A stretch of DNA of 64,000 bases from UBA10646 sp046296295. Its GTDB lineage: Bacteria > Bacteroidota > Bacteroidia > Chitinophagales > Chitinophagaceae. The position numbers and the translations under genes were made by a program. The stretch lies in NCBI GenBank assembly GCA_046296295.1, contig JBKBLG010000001.1, positions 248,001-312,000 on the forward strand, read 5' to 3'. Within the stretch, counting starts at the first letter, position 1; each line of letters starts with the position of its first letter. Under the pieces are notes generated by a model. The model was not told where the DNA came from. It was given only the letters and a program-made list of their open reading frames with translations, and did no database searches. Shown here piece by piece: positions 1 to 8,528 of this stretch.

Positions 1-1492
1 AGATGGTGTTAGCGTTGCTAAAGAAATTGAATTAGAAGACGCTATCGAAAATATGGGTGCACAAATGGTGAAAGAAGTAGCTAGCAAAACTGCTGATATT
101 GCAGGTGATGGTACTACTACTGCTACTGTTTTAGCGCAAGCTATCATCAGCGAAGGTTTGAAAATGGTAGCTGCCGGTGCTAACCCCATGGATTTAAAGC
201 GTGGTATCGACAAAGCGGTAAGCTTAGTTGTTGAAAACTTGAAAGGCCAAAGCCAAACAGTTGGTAGCGACAGTAAAAAAATTCAGCAAGTAGCTACAAT
301 ATCTGCCAATAACGATGAAACCATTGGTAAGCTAATTGCCGAAGCTTTCGCTAAAGTGGGTAAAGAAGGTGTTATTACCGTTGAAGAAGCAAAAGGTACT
401 GATACTACAGTTGAAGTAGTAGAAGGTATGCAGTTCGACCGCGGTTATATTTCACCATACTTCGTTACTAACAGCGAAAAAATGGAAGCCGAGTTGCAGA
501 ACCCATACATTCTTATCTACGATAAGAAAATCTCTGCCATGAAGGATATCCTTCACATTTTAGAGAAAGTTGCTCAAAGCGGCCGTCCGCTATTAATTAT
601 TGCAGAAGATTTAGAAGGCGAAGCACTAGCTACTTTAGTAGTGAACAAGCTTCGCGGCACATTAAAAGTTGCTGCTGTTAAAGCTCCTGGCTTTGGCGAT
701 CGCAGAAAAGAAATGTTACAAGATATTGCTATTTTAACAGCAGGTACTGTAATTAGCGAAGAGCAAGGCTTCAAATTAGAAAATGCCGATTTAAGTTATC
801 TCGGCCAAGCAGCAAGTGTAACCATCAATAAAGACAATACAACTATTGTTGGCGGCAAGGGTAAGAAAACAGACATCGTTGCTCGTGTTAACCAAATCAA
901 AGCTCAAATTGAAACTACCACTAGCGATTACGATAGAGAGAAATTACAAGAACGTTTGGCTAAATTAGCTGGTGGTGTAGCTGTACTTTATGTAGGTGCT
1001 GCTACCGAGGTTGAAATGAAAGAGAAGAAAGACCGTGTTGATGATGCCTTACATGCTACACGTGCTGCCGTTGAAGAAGGTATTGTACCTGGTGGTGGTG
1101 TTGCTTACATTCGTGCTATCGAAAGCATAGAAGCCAAAGTAAAAGGCCAAGTTGCCGACGAGCAAACAGGTATGGCTATTGTGCGCCGTGCTTTGGAAGA
1201 ACCAATTCGTACATTAACTGCTAACGCAGGTATCGATGGTTCTATAGTAGTACAAAAAATCAAAGAAGGAAAAGGCGATTTTGGTTTCAATGCTCGCACT
1301 GAAACTTACGAAAACCTCTTCAAAGCTGGTGTAATAGACCCAACCAAAGTAAGCCGTGTTGCTTTAGAAAACGCTGCCTCTATCGCTGGTATGTTATTAA
1401 CTACTGAGTGTGTAGTTGCCGATAAGCCAGAACCTAAGGCTCCTGCCGCTCCTGCTGGCATGCCAGGTGGTGGTATGGGTATGGATTACTAA
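1..1492 (+). CDS. groEL: 60 kDa chaperonin GroEL, 5'-truncated by the window edge
   Basis: Cytosolic chaperonin subunit that folds proteins in an ATP-driven double ring with GroES. The reading frame is already open at base 2 (DGVSVAKEIELEDAIENMG), which aligns to about residue 52 of full-length GroEL, so roughly 50 N-terminal residues lie outside the window; 496 codons are visible. The ATP-hydrolysis motif GDGTTTATVLAQ is present about 35 residues into the fragment, the apical segment EGMQFDRGYISPYF follows, and the C terminus is the usual flexible Gly/Met tail (GMPGGGMGMDY). groES would be expected upstream. A terminator follows at 1556-1595. Confidence 0.98.
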   Translation, partial: DGVSVAKEIELEDAIENMGAQMVKEVASKTADIAGDGTTTATVLAQAIISEGLKMVAAGANPMDLKRGIDKAVSLVVENLKGQSQTVGSDSKKIQQVATISANNDETIGKLIAEAFAKVGKEGVITVEEAKGTDTTVEVVEGMQFDRGYISPYFVTNSEKMEAELQNPYILIYDKKISAMKDILHILEKVAQSGRPLLIIAEDLEGEALATLVVNKLRGTLKVAAVKAPGFGDRRKEMLQDIAILTAGTVISEEQGFKLENADLSYLGQAASVTINKDNTTIVGGKGKKTDIVARVNQIKAQIETTTSDYDREKLQERLAKLAGGVAVLYVGAATEVEMKEKKDRVDDALHATRAAVEEGIVPGGGVAYIRAIESIEAKVKGQVADEQTGMAIVRRALEEPIRTLTANAGIDGSIVVQKIKEGKGDFGFNARTETYENLFKAGVIDPTKVSRVALENAASIAGMLLTTECVVADKPEPKAPAAPAGMPGGGMGMDY

Positions 1493-1555
1493 TATAGAAT
1501 CAATCAAGCACAACACTGTCGAAGGGCTTTACCACCTTTTTACAGTTATATTACC

Positions 1556-1595
1556 AAAGCCCTTTGCTGTAATCATTTACCGCAAGGGGCTTTTT
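1556..1595 (+). terminator. Intrinsic terminator of groEL, containing a copy of the repeated word
   Basis: A 12-bp stem (1556-1567 with 1582-1593, one T-G wobble) is followed by a T-run. The right arm overlaps a near-copy of the genome-wide word, CATTTACCGCAAGG at 1574-1587, so repeat and terminator share bases. Confidence 0.75.
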
Positions 1596-1798
1596 AATTA
1601 TCGTATTCATTGTTTTGTACATCACTATACATAAACTGTGTATCTATGATGCTTTTAACAACAGCCTTTAAAAAAGTGTATCAATTATTACAACATAGCT
1701 TTAAAAGTTGGTGTAAGAAGCATAACAATAAAGATCATTGGAGCGATAACCCTTACTTAATTTTTTAACCATTCTACATGCAGTTGACTTTTTAAACA

Positions 1799-1812
1799 CC
1801 TTACGGTAAATG
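1799..1812 (+). repeat. DUS-like word, exact copy (CCTTACGGTAAATG)
   Basis: Intergenic copy preceded by A, giving the 15-base form. It lies 11 bases left of the long hairpin at 1824-1874. Confidence 0.9.
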
Positions 1813-1823
1813 CTTATCGTAAC

Positions 1824-1874
1824 TACCGTAATATTATGGGGCGATGCAATGCATCGCCCCATAATATTACGGTA
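1824..1874. terminator. Long perfect inverted repeat, probable bidirectional terminator
   Basis: Perfect 24-bp stem (1824-1847 with 1851-1874) with a three-base loop AAT. The GC-rich core GGGGCGATGC sits at the loop end and the outer half is AT-rich. It lies between convergent groEL and the TonB receptor gene ending at 1889. No strong T-run, so termination is inferred from position and stem strength. Confidence 0.6.
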
Positions 1875-1888
1875 AAGCATAACAACTA

Positions 1889-4414
1889 CTACCACTTAGC
1901 AACCAACTTCACATTCACTAAGCGAGGTGTTAAACGATTCGGCATTGTGTACGTATTATTCGCAAAATCTTTAATGAGCAAATAGCTGATGGTGTTGGCT
2001 CTATCAATTAAATTAAATATTTCGAAACTAGCCCAAATGTTATCGAAGTTGCGAAACGGACTTCTACTTCTACGATTGCTTTTATCACTATCGAGCAACA
2101 AAGCACTAAAACCAATGTCGATACGTATGTATGGATCTATTTGCAAGGCATTTCTGTAACGCGTACTACCCGGAATATTATAAGGTAAATTGGTACCATA
2201 AATACTGTTTAAGTACACTTTAAAGTTCTTATTGGTACTCAAATAATCTTGAAAAAACATACCAAAAGTAATGAGCCTGTCGGTAGGCCGCCTTAACCAG
2301 CCTATAGCTGTACTACTGCTATCTACCGGCTTTTGATCTTGAGAATTAGGCCCAATAACTTCACCTGCTGCATTACGATAAGTTGTGTAGGTATCGTTGT
2401 TCAAGTTTTCGCGAGTACGCATAAATCCTATACTCACCCAACTTTCGGCATCTTTTACTAATTCACCAAATAAGCGTGTTTCAAAGCCCATGGCATAAGC
2501 CTTTGCCATATTTTCGCCAAAGTAGCGCAAGCGTACATTATCAATATCATAAGGCACTACATCGGTCATATACTTGTAGTACAACTCAGTAGTAACACGT
2601 GCAGGGCGCTGAAACAACTCAAAGCTATAATCGAAACCACCACTTGCCTGCCAACTTTTTTGTGCACGTAATTGTGTATTCACCGAACCATCGTATCTAC
2701 GCATTTCCCGATAAAACGGTGGTTGATCATACTTGCCAAGGGCACCTCTAAAAATGATATTTTTCTGCCAATTTTTTGGTCTGAACGAAAAACCAATACG
2801 CGGACTAATCAACAATTCATGATTTAATGTATTATAATTATAACGTAATCCGGCTTGTAATGTAAAGTTGCTGCTATCACCAAAGCGAATATTATCTTGA
2901 ATGTAGCCCGAAAAACGTGTAACCTGAATATCGCTTGTAGATTTCACCACCCTACTTAGTTGTAATGCACCATTTGGATTATAGGGTAAGGTATAACCTG
3001 CACTATCATTGCGTTCCCACTCGTGTAGCTTATCGGCAATGTGTTGTTGTTCAATGCTATTACCCCACTGCAAAAAATGCTTGCCTTGCTCGTAACTACC
3101 TTTATGTTGGGCATTGAGTACACGTATGTTCAAATGGTTTCTACTGTAATGCTGAAACACCCCTGCCCCAAGCGGATTGGTAATTAATCCGAATGTGCTA
3201 CTGCTATTATCAAAATCTCTTTCCCCAAATAAATAGGCGCCTGTGATATCAATGTTCTCTTGCTCTTTGTTATTAAAGTAGCTGAGCATCCACTTCAAAC
3301 GAATGTTTTTGCGGGGCTGATGGGTGGTACTCAACCCAATGAAAGATGTATTGTATTGATCTTTCTCTTGTCCTTCAAAAAAAATGTCGAGGCCTAAAGC
3401 GGCAGCAAATAGTGGTGAAAATACGCCACTTGTTAACTTGCTTTCTTCCGGATACAAAGTGAATTTGGTTTGAGAAACATTCACCAAAGCATCCAACTGC
3501 CATTTCGGTGCTGCTTGCCATGTAACCAAACCTTGAATATCGGCCGATGATGGAATGTAATTGCCTTGCGTTTCTTGGCTGCTTAATAAATTACGATTGC
3601 TACGGTTACGAGCACCAACAATGTAAGCGAGTTGTTGCTTTTTAGCAACACCTTCTATATGCACTCCCTGCTCCAGTAAGCTCATGTAAGCACTGCCACC
3701 GTTACGAACAGGCTTTTTATAGGTAACATCTAATACACTACTCATTTTATCACCATAACGAGCCTGAAAGCCACCATTATAAAACTTAACACCCCCCGTA
3801 AGTTCAGGATTAATAAAACTTAACCCCTCTTGCTGGCCGCTACGAACCAAGTAAGGCCGAAACACTTCAAAATCGTTCACATACACGAGGTTTTCATCGT
3901 AACTACCACCCCGTACATTGTACTGGCTCGATAGTTCGTTGTTACTACCAACCAACACTTTAATTAAACTCTCGATACCGCCAATTGGGCTCGGGTTCAA
4001 CAACGCTTTTTCAGCTTCAATGGTAATTAAACCAGCTTCTACCCTATCGCGTTTGGTATTTCGAACTACAACGGTATCGAGGGTTTGCTCATTAGGTATT
4101 AATTTAATGGTAATGGTAACTTTTTCTCCACGTGTGCAATAAAAGCTGTATTGTTTTGTACTAAATCCAACAGCTTTGAATACAAGCGCTATGGCCTTCT
4201 GCGCTGGCACTATTATTGAAAAACTACCATCGGCATTTGTTATAACGCCCTTATTTTGATTTAAAATTTGTACGGAGGCACCTGCTATCGGCTGCATATC
4301 ATCGTTCAATACATTACCTGTAATGGTGGCTGTAAGTTCGCGTTGTGCATTTGCCGTAAGGCATAATACAAATACACTCAATAAAAGCCATAACCGTTGC
4401 AAAAAGTAGCGCAT
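1889..4414 (-). CDS. TonB-dependent outer-membrane receptor with carboxypeptidase-regulatory-like domain
   Basis: Outer-membrane active transporter of 841 residues if read from ATG at 4414. A TTG codon 18 bases upstream would add six residues, but the ATG gives a clean signal peptide (MRYFLQRLWLLLSVFVLC...ANAQ). After the signal come a CarboxypepD_reg-like domain (about residues 25-105, with GASVQIL and ADGSFS), a plug domain (SQYNVRGGSYDENLVYVND, about 165-185) and a beta-barrel rich in aromatic residues. The substrate cannot be told from sequence and there is no SusD partner. A variant copy of the repeated word (4348-4361) encodes part of the signal peptide (C-L-T-A-N-A). The 3' end lies against a 24-bp hairpin. 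Confidence 0.93.
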   Translation of the reverse strand: MRYFLQRLWLLLSVFVLCLTANAQRELTATITGNVLNDDMQPIAGASVQILNQNKGVITNADGSFSIIVPAQKAIALVFKAVGFSTKQYSFYCTRGEKVTITIKLIPNEQTLDTVVVRNTKRDRVEAGLITIEAEKALLNPSPIGGIESLIKVLVGSNNELSSQYNVRGGSYDENLVYVNDFEVFRPYLVRSGQQEGLSFINPELTGGVKFYNGGFQARYGDKMSSVLDVTYKKPVRNGGSAYMSLLEQGVHIEGVAKKQQLAYIVGARNRSNRNLLSSQETQGNYIPSSADIQGLVTWQAAPKWQLDALVNVSQTKFTLYPEESKLTSGVFSPLFAAALGLDIFFEGQEKDQYNTSFIGLSTTHQPRKNIRLKWMLSYFNNKEQENIDITGAYLFGERDFDNSSSTFGLITNPLGAGVFQHYSRNHLNIRVLNAQHKGSYEQGKHFLQWGNSIEQQHIADKLHEWERNDSAGYTLPYNPNGALQLSRVVKSTSDIQVTRFSGYIQDNIRFGDSSNFTLQAGLRYNYNTLNHELLISPRIGFSFRPKNWQKNIIFRGALGKYDQPPFYREMRRYDGSVNTQLRAQKSWQASGGFDYSFELFQRPARVTTELYYKYMTDVVPYDIDNVRLRYFGENMAKAYAMGFETRLFGELVKDAESWVSIGFMRTRENLNNDTYTTYRNAAGEVIGPNSQDQKPVDSSSTAIGWLRRPTDRLITFGMFFQDYLSTNKNFKVYLNSIYGTNLPYNIPGSTRYRNALQIDPYIRIDIGFSALLLDSDKSNRRSRSPFRNFDNIWASFEIFNLIDRANTISYLLIKDFANNTYTMPNRLTPRLVNVKLVAKW

Positions 4415-4487
4415 AATCTTCGTCTGTGGCAATGAAGATAAGTATTGCCGCTGAAACCTTTTTTTATAATATACCTTACGGTAAAAG

Positions 4488-4519
4488 TTGAAACACTTGT
4501 GGCAACATAACTACTTTTG
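4488..4519 (+). promoter_or_regulatory. Bacteroidota-type promoter of the HxpB-like phosphatase gene
   Basis: TTG at 4488-4490, 21 bases, then TACTTTTG at 4512-4519, matching TTG-N19-21-TAnnTTTG. The ATG at 4525 is only five bases past the -7 box, so the transcript should be leaderless or nearly so. A partial copy of the repeated word (4474-4485) lies directly upstream. Confidence 0.75.
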
Positions 4520-4524
4520 CCAGC

Positions 4525-5193
4525 ATGCAACAACAAGTGAATACTGCCATTTTCGATATGGATGGTCTTTTGATTGATAGTGAGCCGATATGGGATGAAG
4601 CTGCCACAACTGTTTTTGAACGATACGGCTTTAAGCTCTCGCCTGAACAATATGCTACAACAACGGGGTTAAGAACTCGCGAATTTGTAAGTTGGTGGTT
4701 ACAAGCCTATCAAATTCCGGCAACGGAAATACCCATTGCCGAAGCGGCTATTATTCATGTTGTTACCGAAAAGGTGCAACGCAAAGCAGTAGCTATGCCA
4801 GGTGTGGTTGCTATCTTAAACTTTTTTATTGAACGCAACTTTAAAATTGGTATTGCCAGTTCATCGCCACAATCGCTGATTGATGTAGTGGTTGCGAAAC
4901 TTGGTATAGGTGCTGCTATTCAGGCTACTGCCAGTGCAGAGAGCATACCTTATGGCAAGCCTCACCCCGATGTGTACTTGCAATGTGCTGCCCAACTGGG
5001 TGTAGCCCCAACACAATGCATTGCTTTTGAAGATAGCTTTAATGGCATGATTGCTGCTAAAGCTGCTCGTATGAAATGCGTGGTAGTGCCTGCAGCACAT
5101 CAACGACAAGAAAAACGCTGGGCTGCTGCCGACCTTCAATTAACCAGTTTAGGCAATTTTGGTGCATTACACTTACACAGTTTAACCACATAA
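4525..5193 (+). CDS. HAD-superfamily sugar-phosphate phosphatase, HxpB/YniC-like
   Basis: Cytosolic HAD hydrolase of 222 residues, likely removing phosphate from hexitol or 2-deoxyglucose phosphates. The four HAD motifs are visible: DMDGLLIDSEP (about 10-20, nucleophile Asp first), IASSSPQS (about 110), KPHPDVYL (Lys, about 150) and FEDSFNGMIAAKAARM (about 168-183). The stretches LLIDSEPIWDEA and ASAESIPYGKPHPDVYL resemble E. coli YniC/HxpB more than beta-phosphoglucomutase, but substrate choice within this family is not certain. Transcribed divergently from the TonB receptor gene and followed by its own terminator. Confidence 0.9.
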   Translation: MQQQVNTAIFDMDGLLIDSEPIWDEAATTVFERYGFKLSPEQYATTTGLRTREFVSWWLQAYQIPATEIPIAEAAIIHVVTEKVQRKAVAMPGVVAILNFFIERNFKIGIASSSPQSLIDVVVAKLGIGAAIQATASAESIPYGKPHPDVYLQCAAQLGVAPTQCIAFEDSFNGMIAAKAARMKCVVVPAAHQRQEKRWAAADLQLTSLGNFGALHLHSLTT

Positions 5194-5215
5194 ATACTTC
5201 CCCGAAGTATTTTTA
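5192..5215 (+). terminator. Terminator after the HAD phosphatase gene
   Basis: Nine-bp stem AAATACTTC/GAAGTATTT (5192-5200, 5204-5212) with loop CCC, starting in the stop codon. Confidence 0.65.
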
Positions 5216-5289
5216 TTACTGGTCTATTTTAAATTGCTGGTGCTAGCAGTTGCGTGTAAGTTCGTTAACACTGCCATAAATCATTTATT

Positions 5290-6345
5290 TTGAAGGAAAG
5301 AAACATTACAGCACAATTTTTGCTTACCATAGTAACATTGGCATTGGTGCTACTGTTACCTTTCATGTTATTTCCTTACAATCGAAACAGCTCGCCATTT
5401 CAAAGCCAACGTTTTGTTAGCTCGTATTTGTTTAGCAATATTTTTTTGCTATTGTTTTATTTCATAAATCGCTGGCATCTTATTCCTAAGATACTTGCCG
5501 CTAAAAAAATTACGCTTTATACTGCTATTGTTACCAGTTGTTTGTTTGCTTATTTAGGCGTTATTTATTACATCGGCATTACAGATACGCAAATACAAGA
5601 AATTTTAAAGAGTCCTTATGCTAAAACTCCTTACTACACGCTGCAAGTACGATTTTTTAGTCCGGGCCCAATGTCGCTATACTTGTTGGTAGTAGTAATT
5701 AGCACCGGAAGCTTAATTATTGGGCAGTGGTTTAGTGCTGAAGAAAAGCAAGAAGCTATTAGTAGACAACAACTACAAACAGAGCTTTCTTTACTAAAAT
5801 CGCAGGTGAACCCACACTTTCTGTTTAATACTTTAAATAGTATTTATAGTTTAACCTTAGCTAATAGCGATAGAGCATCGGGTGCTGTATTAAAGCTTAG
5901 CCGTATCATGCGTTATACACTTGAAGAAAGTAAAAACGATGTAGTAACACTATCGCATGAGATAGAATTCATCAATAGTTATATCGACTTACAAAAAGTT
6001 CGCCTTACAGATAAGGTGAAAGTATTTTTTGAAACCAAAGGCGATGTTGAAAAGGTTCAGGTAGCTCCGCTTTTATTCATTCCATTTATTGAGAATGCTT
6101 TCAAATATGGTGTGAGCACACATAAAGAAAGTGTTATTACGATTCACATTACTGTAAATGACAAGCAGATAGATTTTTATTGCGAGAATGATGTATTTCC
6201 ATACAGCTTACCAGAACAACAAGGCACCGGCACGGGCCTTACCAATACCAAAAGAAAATTAGAATTATTATATCCTAATCAATACACTTTAGATATTACT
6301 GAAGCGCATCAAACATTTACCGTAAGGCTCACTTTAAATATCTGA
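5290..6345 (+). CDS. LytS-family sensor histidine kinase
   Basis: Membrane sensor kinase of 351 residues. Four hydrophobic segments lie at about residues 8-30, 44-61, 74-97 and 127-148. The PF06580-type phosphoacceptor motif NPHFLFNTLNSI has its His near residue 176. The ATPase domain shows ENAFKYG (about 267) and GTGTGLTN (about 313). Start is TTG at 5290; no ATG lies in frame before the first membrane segment. The stop is one base from the ATG of the LytTR regulator gene, so the two form an operon. Near its 3' end an exact copy of the repeated word (6314-6327) is read as F-T-V-R. The signal sensed is unknown. Confidence 0.93.
   Translation: MKERNITAQFLLTIVTLALVLLLPFMLFPYNRNSSPFQSQRFVSSYLFSNIFLLLFYFINRWHLIPKILAAKKITLYTAIVTSCLFAYLGVIYYIGITDTQIQEILKSPYAKTPYYTLQVRFFSPGPMSLYLLVVVISTGSLIIGQWFSAEEKQEAISRQQLQTELSLLKSQVNPHFLFNTLNSIYSLTLANSDRASGAVLKLSRIMRYTLEESKNDVVTLSHEIEFINSYIDLQKVRLTDKVKVFFETKGDVEKVQVAPLLFIPFIENAFKYGVSTHKESVITIHITVNDKQIDFYCENDVFPYSLPEQQGTGTGLTNTKRKLELLYPNQYTLDITEAHQTFTVRLTLNI
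6314..6327 (-). repeat. DUS-like word, exact copy inside the histidine kinase gene
   Basis: CATTTACCGTAAGG on the plus strand, translated as F-T-V-R in the last dozen residues of the kinase. Confidence 0.9.
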
Positions 6346-6346
6346 T

Positions 6347-7048
6347 ATGCTTAAATGCGTTGCAATTGATGATGAACCTTTGGCACTCGAAATTATTCGT
6401 AACTATGTTGGCAAACTCAACAATATTGATATTGTTGCCACATTTACAGATACCGTTTCGGCCAAAATTTTTTTAGACGACAATAATGTTGATCTTTTAT
6501 TCTTAGACATTCAAATGCCCGATATTAATGGCATGCGTTTTTATAGCCAATTGGCGCAAAAACCACCTGTAATTTTTACAACCGCTTTTAGCCAATATGC
6601 AGTGGAGGGTTTTAATTTAGATGCTATTGATTATTTGGTTAAACCTATTGAGTTTGAAAGGTTTAGCAAGGCTGTAACAAAGGCTAAGGAGTTGCAAGAA
6701 TACCATCAGAATAAAGAAATGAATGATGGTTATTTGTTTGTGAAGTACAATTATCAGTGGAATAAAATTTTCTTTAAAGACATTATTCTCATTGAGGCGT
6801 TAGACGATTACATTAAAATTCATATGCAGCCAAAATCGTTGTTGGTACACATGAGTATGAAGGCTGTAACAGAAAAACTACCGAGCCAAAAATTTGTGAG
6901 AGTACACAGAAGTTATATTGTTCCGGTAGATGGTATTACGAGCTTCAATAAAAACACTTTGCAGTTAGGCGATAAGCAAATACCGGTGAGTAGTAGCTAC
7001 CAAAAACAAGTACAAGAAATACTACAAAAAAGAATAGAACAGAGTTAG
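6347..7048 (+). CDS. LytTR-family response regulator
   Basis: DNA-binding regulator of 233 residues, partner of the LytS-type kinase directly upstream. Receiver domain: acidic pair at residues 8-9 (IDDEP), phospho-acceptor Asp54 in LFLDIQMPDING, conserved Lys99 in DYLVKP. A LytTR domain fills about residues 130-230 (ILIEALDDYIKIHM, FVRVHRSYIVP). In Bacteroidota such pairs often act on nearby or dispersed cell-envelope genes; no target is evident here. Confidence 0.95.
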   Translation: MLKCVAIDDEPLALEIIRNYVGKLNNIDIVATFTDTVSAKIFLDDNNVDLLFLDIQMPDINGMRFYSQLAQKPPVIFTTAFSQYAVEGFNLDAIDYLVKPIEFERFSKAVTKAKELQEYHQNKEMNDGYLFVKYNYQWNKIFFKDIILIEALDDYIKIHMQPKSLLVHMSMKAVTEKLPSQKFVRVHRSYIVPVDGITSFNKNTLQLGDKQIPVSSSYQKQVQEILQKRIEQS

Positions 7049-7063
7049 GCTTTATTTATTTTA

Positions 7064-7110
7064 TTTAAAAGCATTATGGCGCCCCGCAGGGGCGCCATAA
7101 TGCTTTTAAA
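7064..7110. terminator. Bidirectional terminator between LytTR gene and icd
   Basis: Perfect 22-bp stem (7064-7085 with 7089-7110), loop GCA, GC-rich core GGCGCCCC, with A/T ends that give a T-run on either strand. It sits between two convergent genes. Confidence 0.8.
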
Positions 7111-7127
7111 ATATTATACAGAAGCAA

Positions 7128-8360
7128 TTATTGAGCTAGCTTGGCTTTCAAGTTGTTATCTAACGCTTCTAAAAACTCTTCGGTGTACAAATAATGTTCA
7201 CCATGATTCACTTTATTACCGTAGATGCAAACCGCTAAATCTTTCGTCATTTTACCACTCTCCACTGTTTCGATACATACTTTTTCAAGTGTATGACAGA
7301 AATCGATCAAAGATTGGTTGTTATCTAACTTACCACGAAACTCCAATCCGCGTGTCCAAGCGAAAATGCTGGCAATTGGGTTGGTACTTGTTGGTTTTCC
7401 TTTTTGGTGCTCACGGAAGTGGCGTGTTACAGTACCATGTGCTGCTTCTGCTTCCATCACCTTACCATCGGGGGTTATTAAAGTACTCGTCATTAACCCT
7501 AGAGAGCCGAAGCCTTGTGCAACGGTATCGCTTTGTACATCGCCATCGTAGTTTTTACAAGCCCAAACGAAGTTACCATTCCATTTTAAAGCGCTTGCAA
7601 CCATATCATCAATTAAGCGGTGCTCATACGTAATACCCGCAGCTTCAAATTGAGCCTTAAATTCTTGCTGATAAATTGCTTCGAAAATATCTTTAAAACG
7701 ACCATCGTACTTTTTCAAGATAGTGTTCTTTGTACTCAAATACAAAGGCCATTTTTTCTGCAATGCCACATTAAAACAGCTTCGGGCAAAGCCTCTAATA
7801 CTTTCTTCGGTATTGTACATGGCTAAAGCCACACCATCGCCTTTGAAGTTGTATACTTCATGTTCTATTACTTCGCCATTTTCGCCTTCAAACTTAATGG
7901 TAAGCTTACCCTTGCCTTTAGTTACAAAATCGGTTGCACGATATTGATCACCAAATGCATGACGACCAATACAAATAGGCGCTGTCCAATTAGGAACTAA
8001 CCGAGGTACATTTTGGCATACGATAGGCTCACGAAACACTGTACCATCGAGAATGTTACGAATAGTTCCATTAGGGCTTTTCCACATTTGTTTTAAACCA
8101 AATTCTTGTACACGCTGCTCGTCGGGTGTGATGGTAGCACATTTGATACCAACGCCAAATTCGCGAATAGCATTGGCAGCATCTACCGTTACCTGATCGT
8201 TTGTAGCATCGCGATGCTCAATGCCCAGATCGTAGTATTTTATATCGAGGTCAAGGTAAGGTAGTATCAATTTGTCTTTAATGAACTTCCAAATAATTCG
8301 CGTCATCTCATCGCCATCCAACTCAACAACAGGATTGGCCACTTTAATTTTTGCTGCCAT
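7128..8360 (-). CDS. icd: NADP-dependent isocitrate dehydrogenase, type II
   Basis: TCA-cycle enzyme converting isocitrate to 2-oxoglutarate and CO2 with NADP+. The 410-residue length and segments such as VELDGDEMTRIIWKFIK, TITPDEQRVQEFGL and SPNGTIRNILDGTVFREPI match the eukaryote-like homodimeric type II family rather than the E. coli type I enzyme. The C-terminal half has AHGTVTRHFREHQKG and TSTNPIASIFAWTRGL. A TATTTTTG promoter element lies on the minus strand at 8392-8399, about 30 bases before the ATG. Confidence 0.97.
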   Translation of the reverse strand: MAAKIKVANPVVELDGDEMTRIIWKFIKDKLILPYLDLDIKYYDLGIEHRDATNDQVTVDAANAIREFGVGIKCATITPDEQRVQEFGLKQMWKSPNGTIRNILDGTVFREPIVCQNVPRLVPNWTAPICIGRHAFGDQYRATDFVTKGKGKLTIKFEGENGEVIEHEVYNFKGDGVALAMYNTEESIRGFARSCFNVALQKKWPLYLSTKNTILKKYDGRFKDIFEAIYQQEFKAQFEAAGITYEHRLIDDMVASALKWNGNFVWACKNYDGDVQSDTVAQGFGSLGLMTSTLITPDGKVMEAEAAHGTVTRHFREHQKGKPTSTNPIASIFAWTRGLEFRGKLDNNQSLIDFCHTLEKVCIETVESGKMTKDLAVCIYGNKVNHGEHYLYTEEFLEALDNNLKAKLAQ

Positions 8361-8391
8361 AGCAAGTTCAGATTTTAGTTAGAAAAGTCGA

Positions 8392-8399
8392 CAAAAATA
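8392..8399 (-). promoter_or_regulatory. Probable -7 element (TATTTTTG) of icd
   Basis: Reads TATTTTTG on the minus strand 31 bases upstream of the icd ATG. No good -33 TTG is seen at the expected distance, so this is a moderate call. Confidence 0.45.
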
Positions 8400-8528
8400 G
8401 GGGTAGCTTTTTAATATCCGTATGTTTTCGACGGATGAAAATAATATTAAAGTCTGCTAAGAACAAAACCATTTGCTTATTATCTTTTACGTAAGTGTAC
8501 CTTGCGGTAAATGGAAAGCTGCCGAGTA

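Larger units (their letters stand above)
1493..1888. other. Intergenic region between groEL and a convergent TonB receptor gene
   Basis: No credible gene here. It holds the groEL terminator (1556-1595), one exact copy of the repeated word (1799-1812) and a 24-bp perfect inverted repeat (1824-1874). Short reading frames in this stretch do not resemble proteins. Confidence 0.7.

Noticed and set aside
4378..4650. 90-codon minus-strand frame spanning the promoter of the HxpB-like gene
   Set aside because: It runs across a promoter, a repeat copy and two gene starts; no protein features.
7076..7633. Long reading frame opposite icd
   Set aside because: Antisense shadow of a strongly conserved gene; it begins in a terminator hairpin and its protein resembles nothing.
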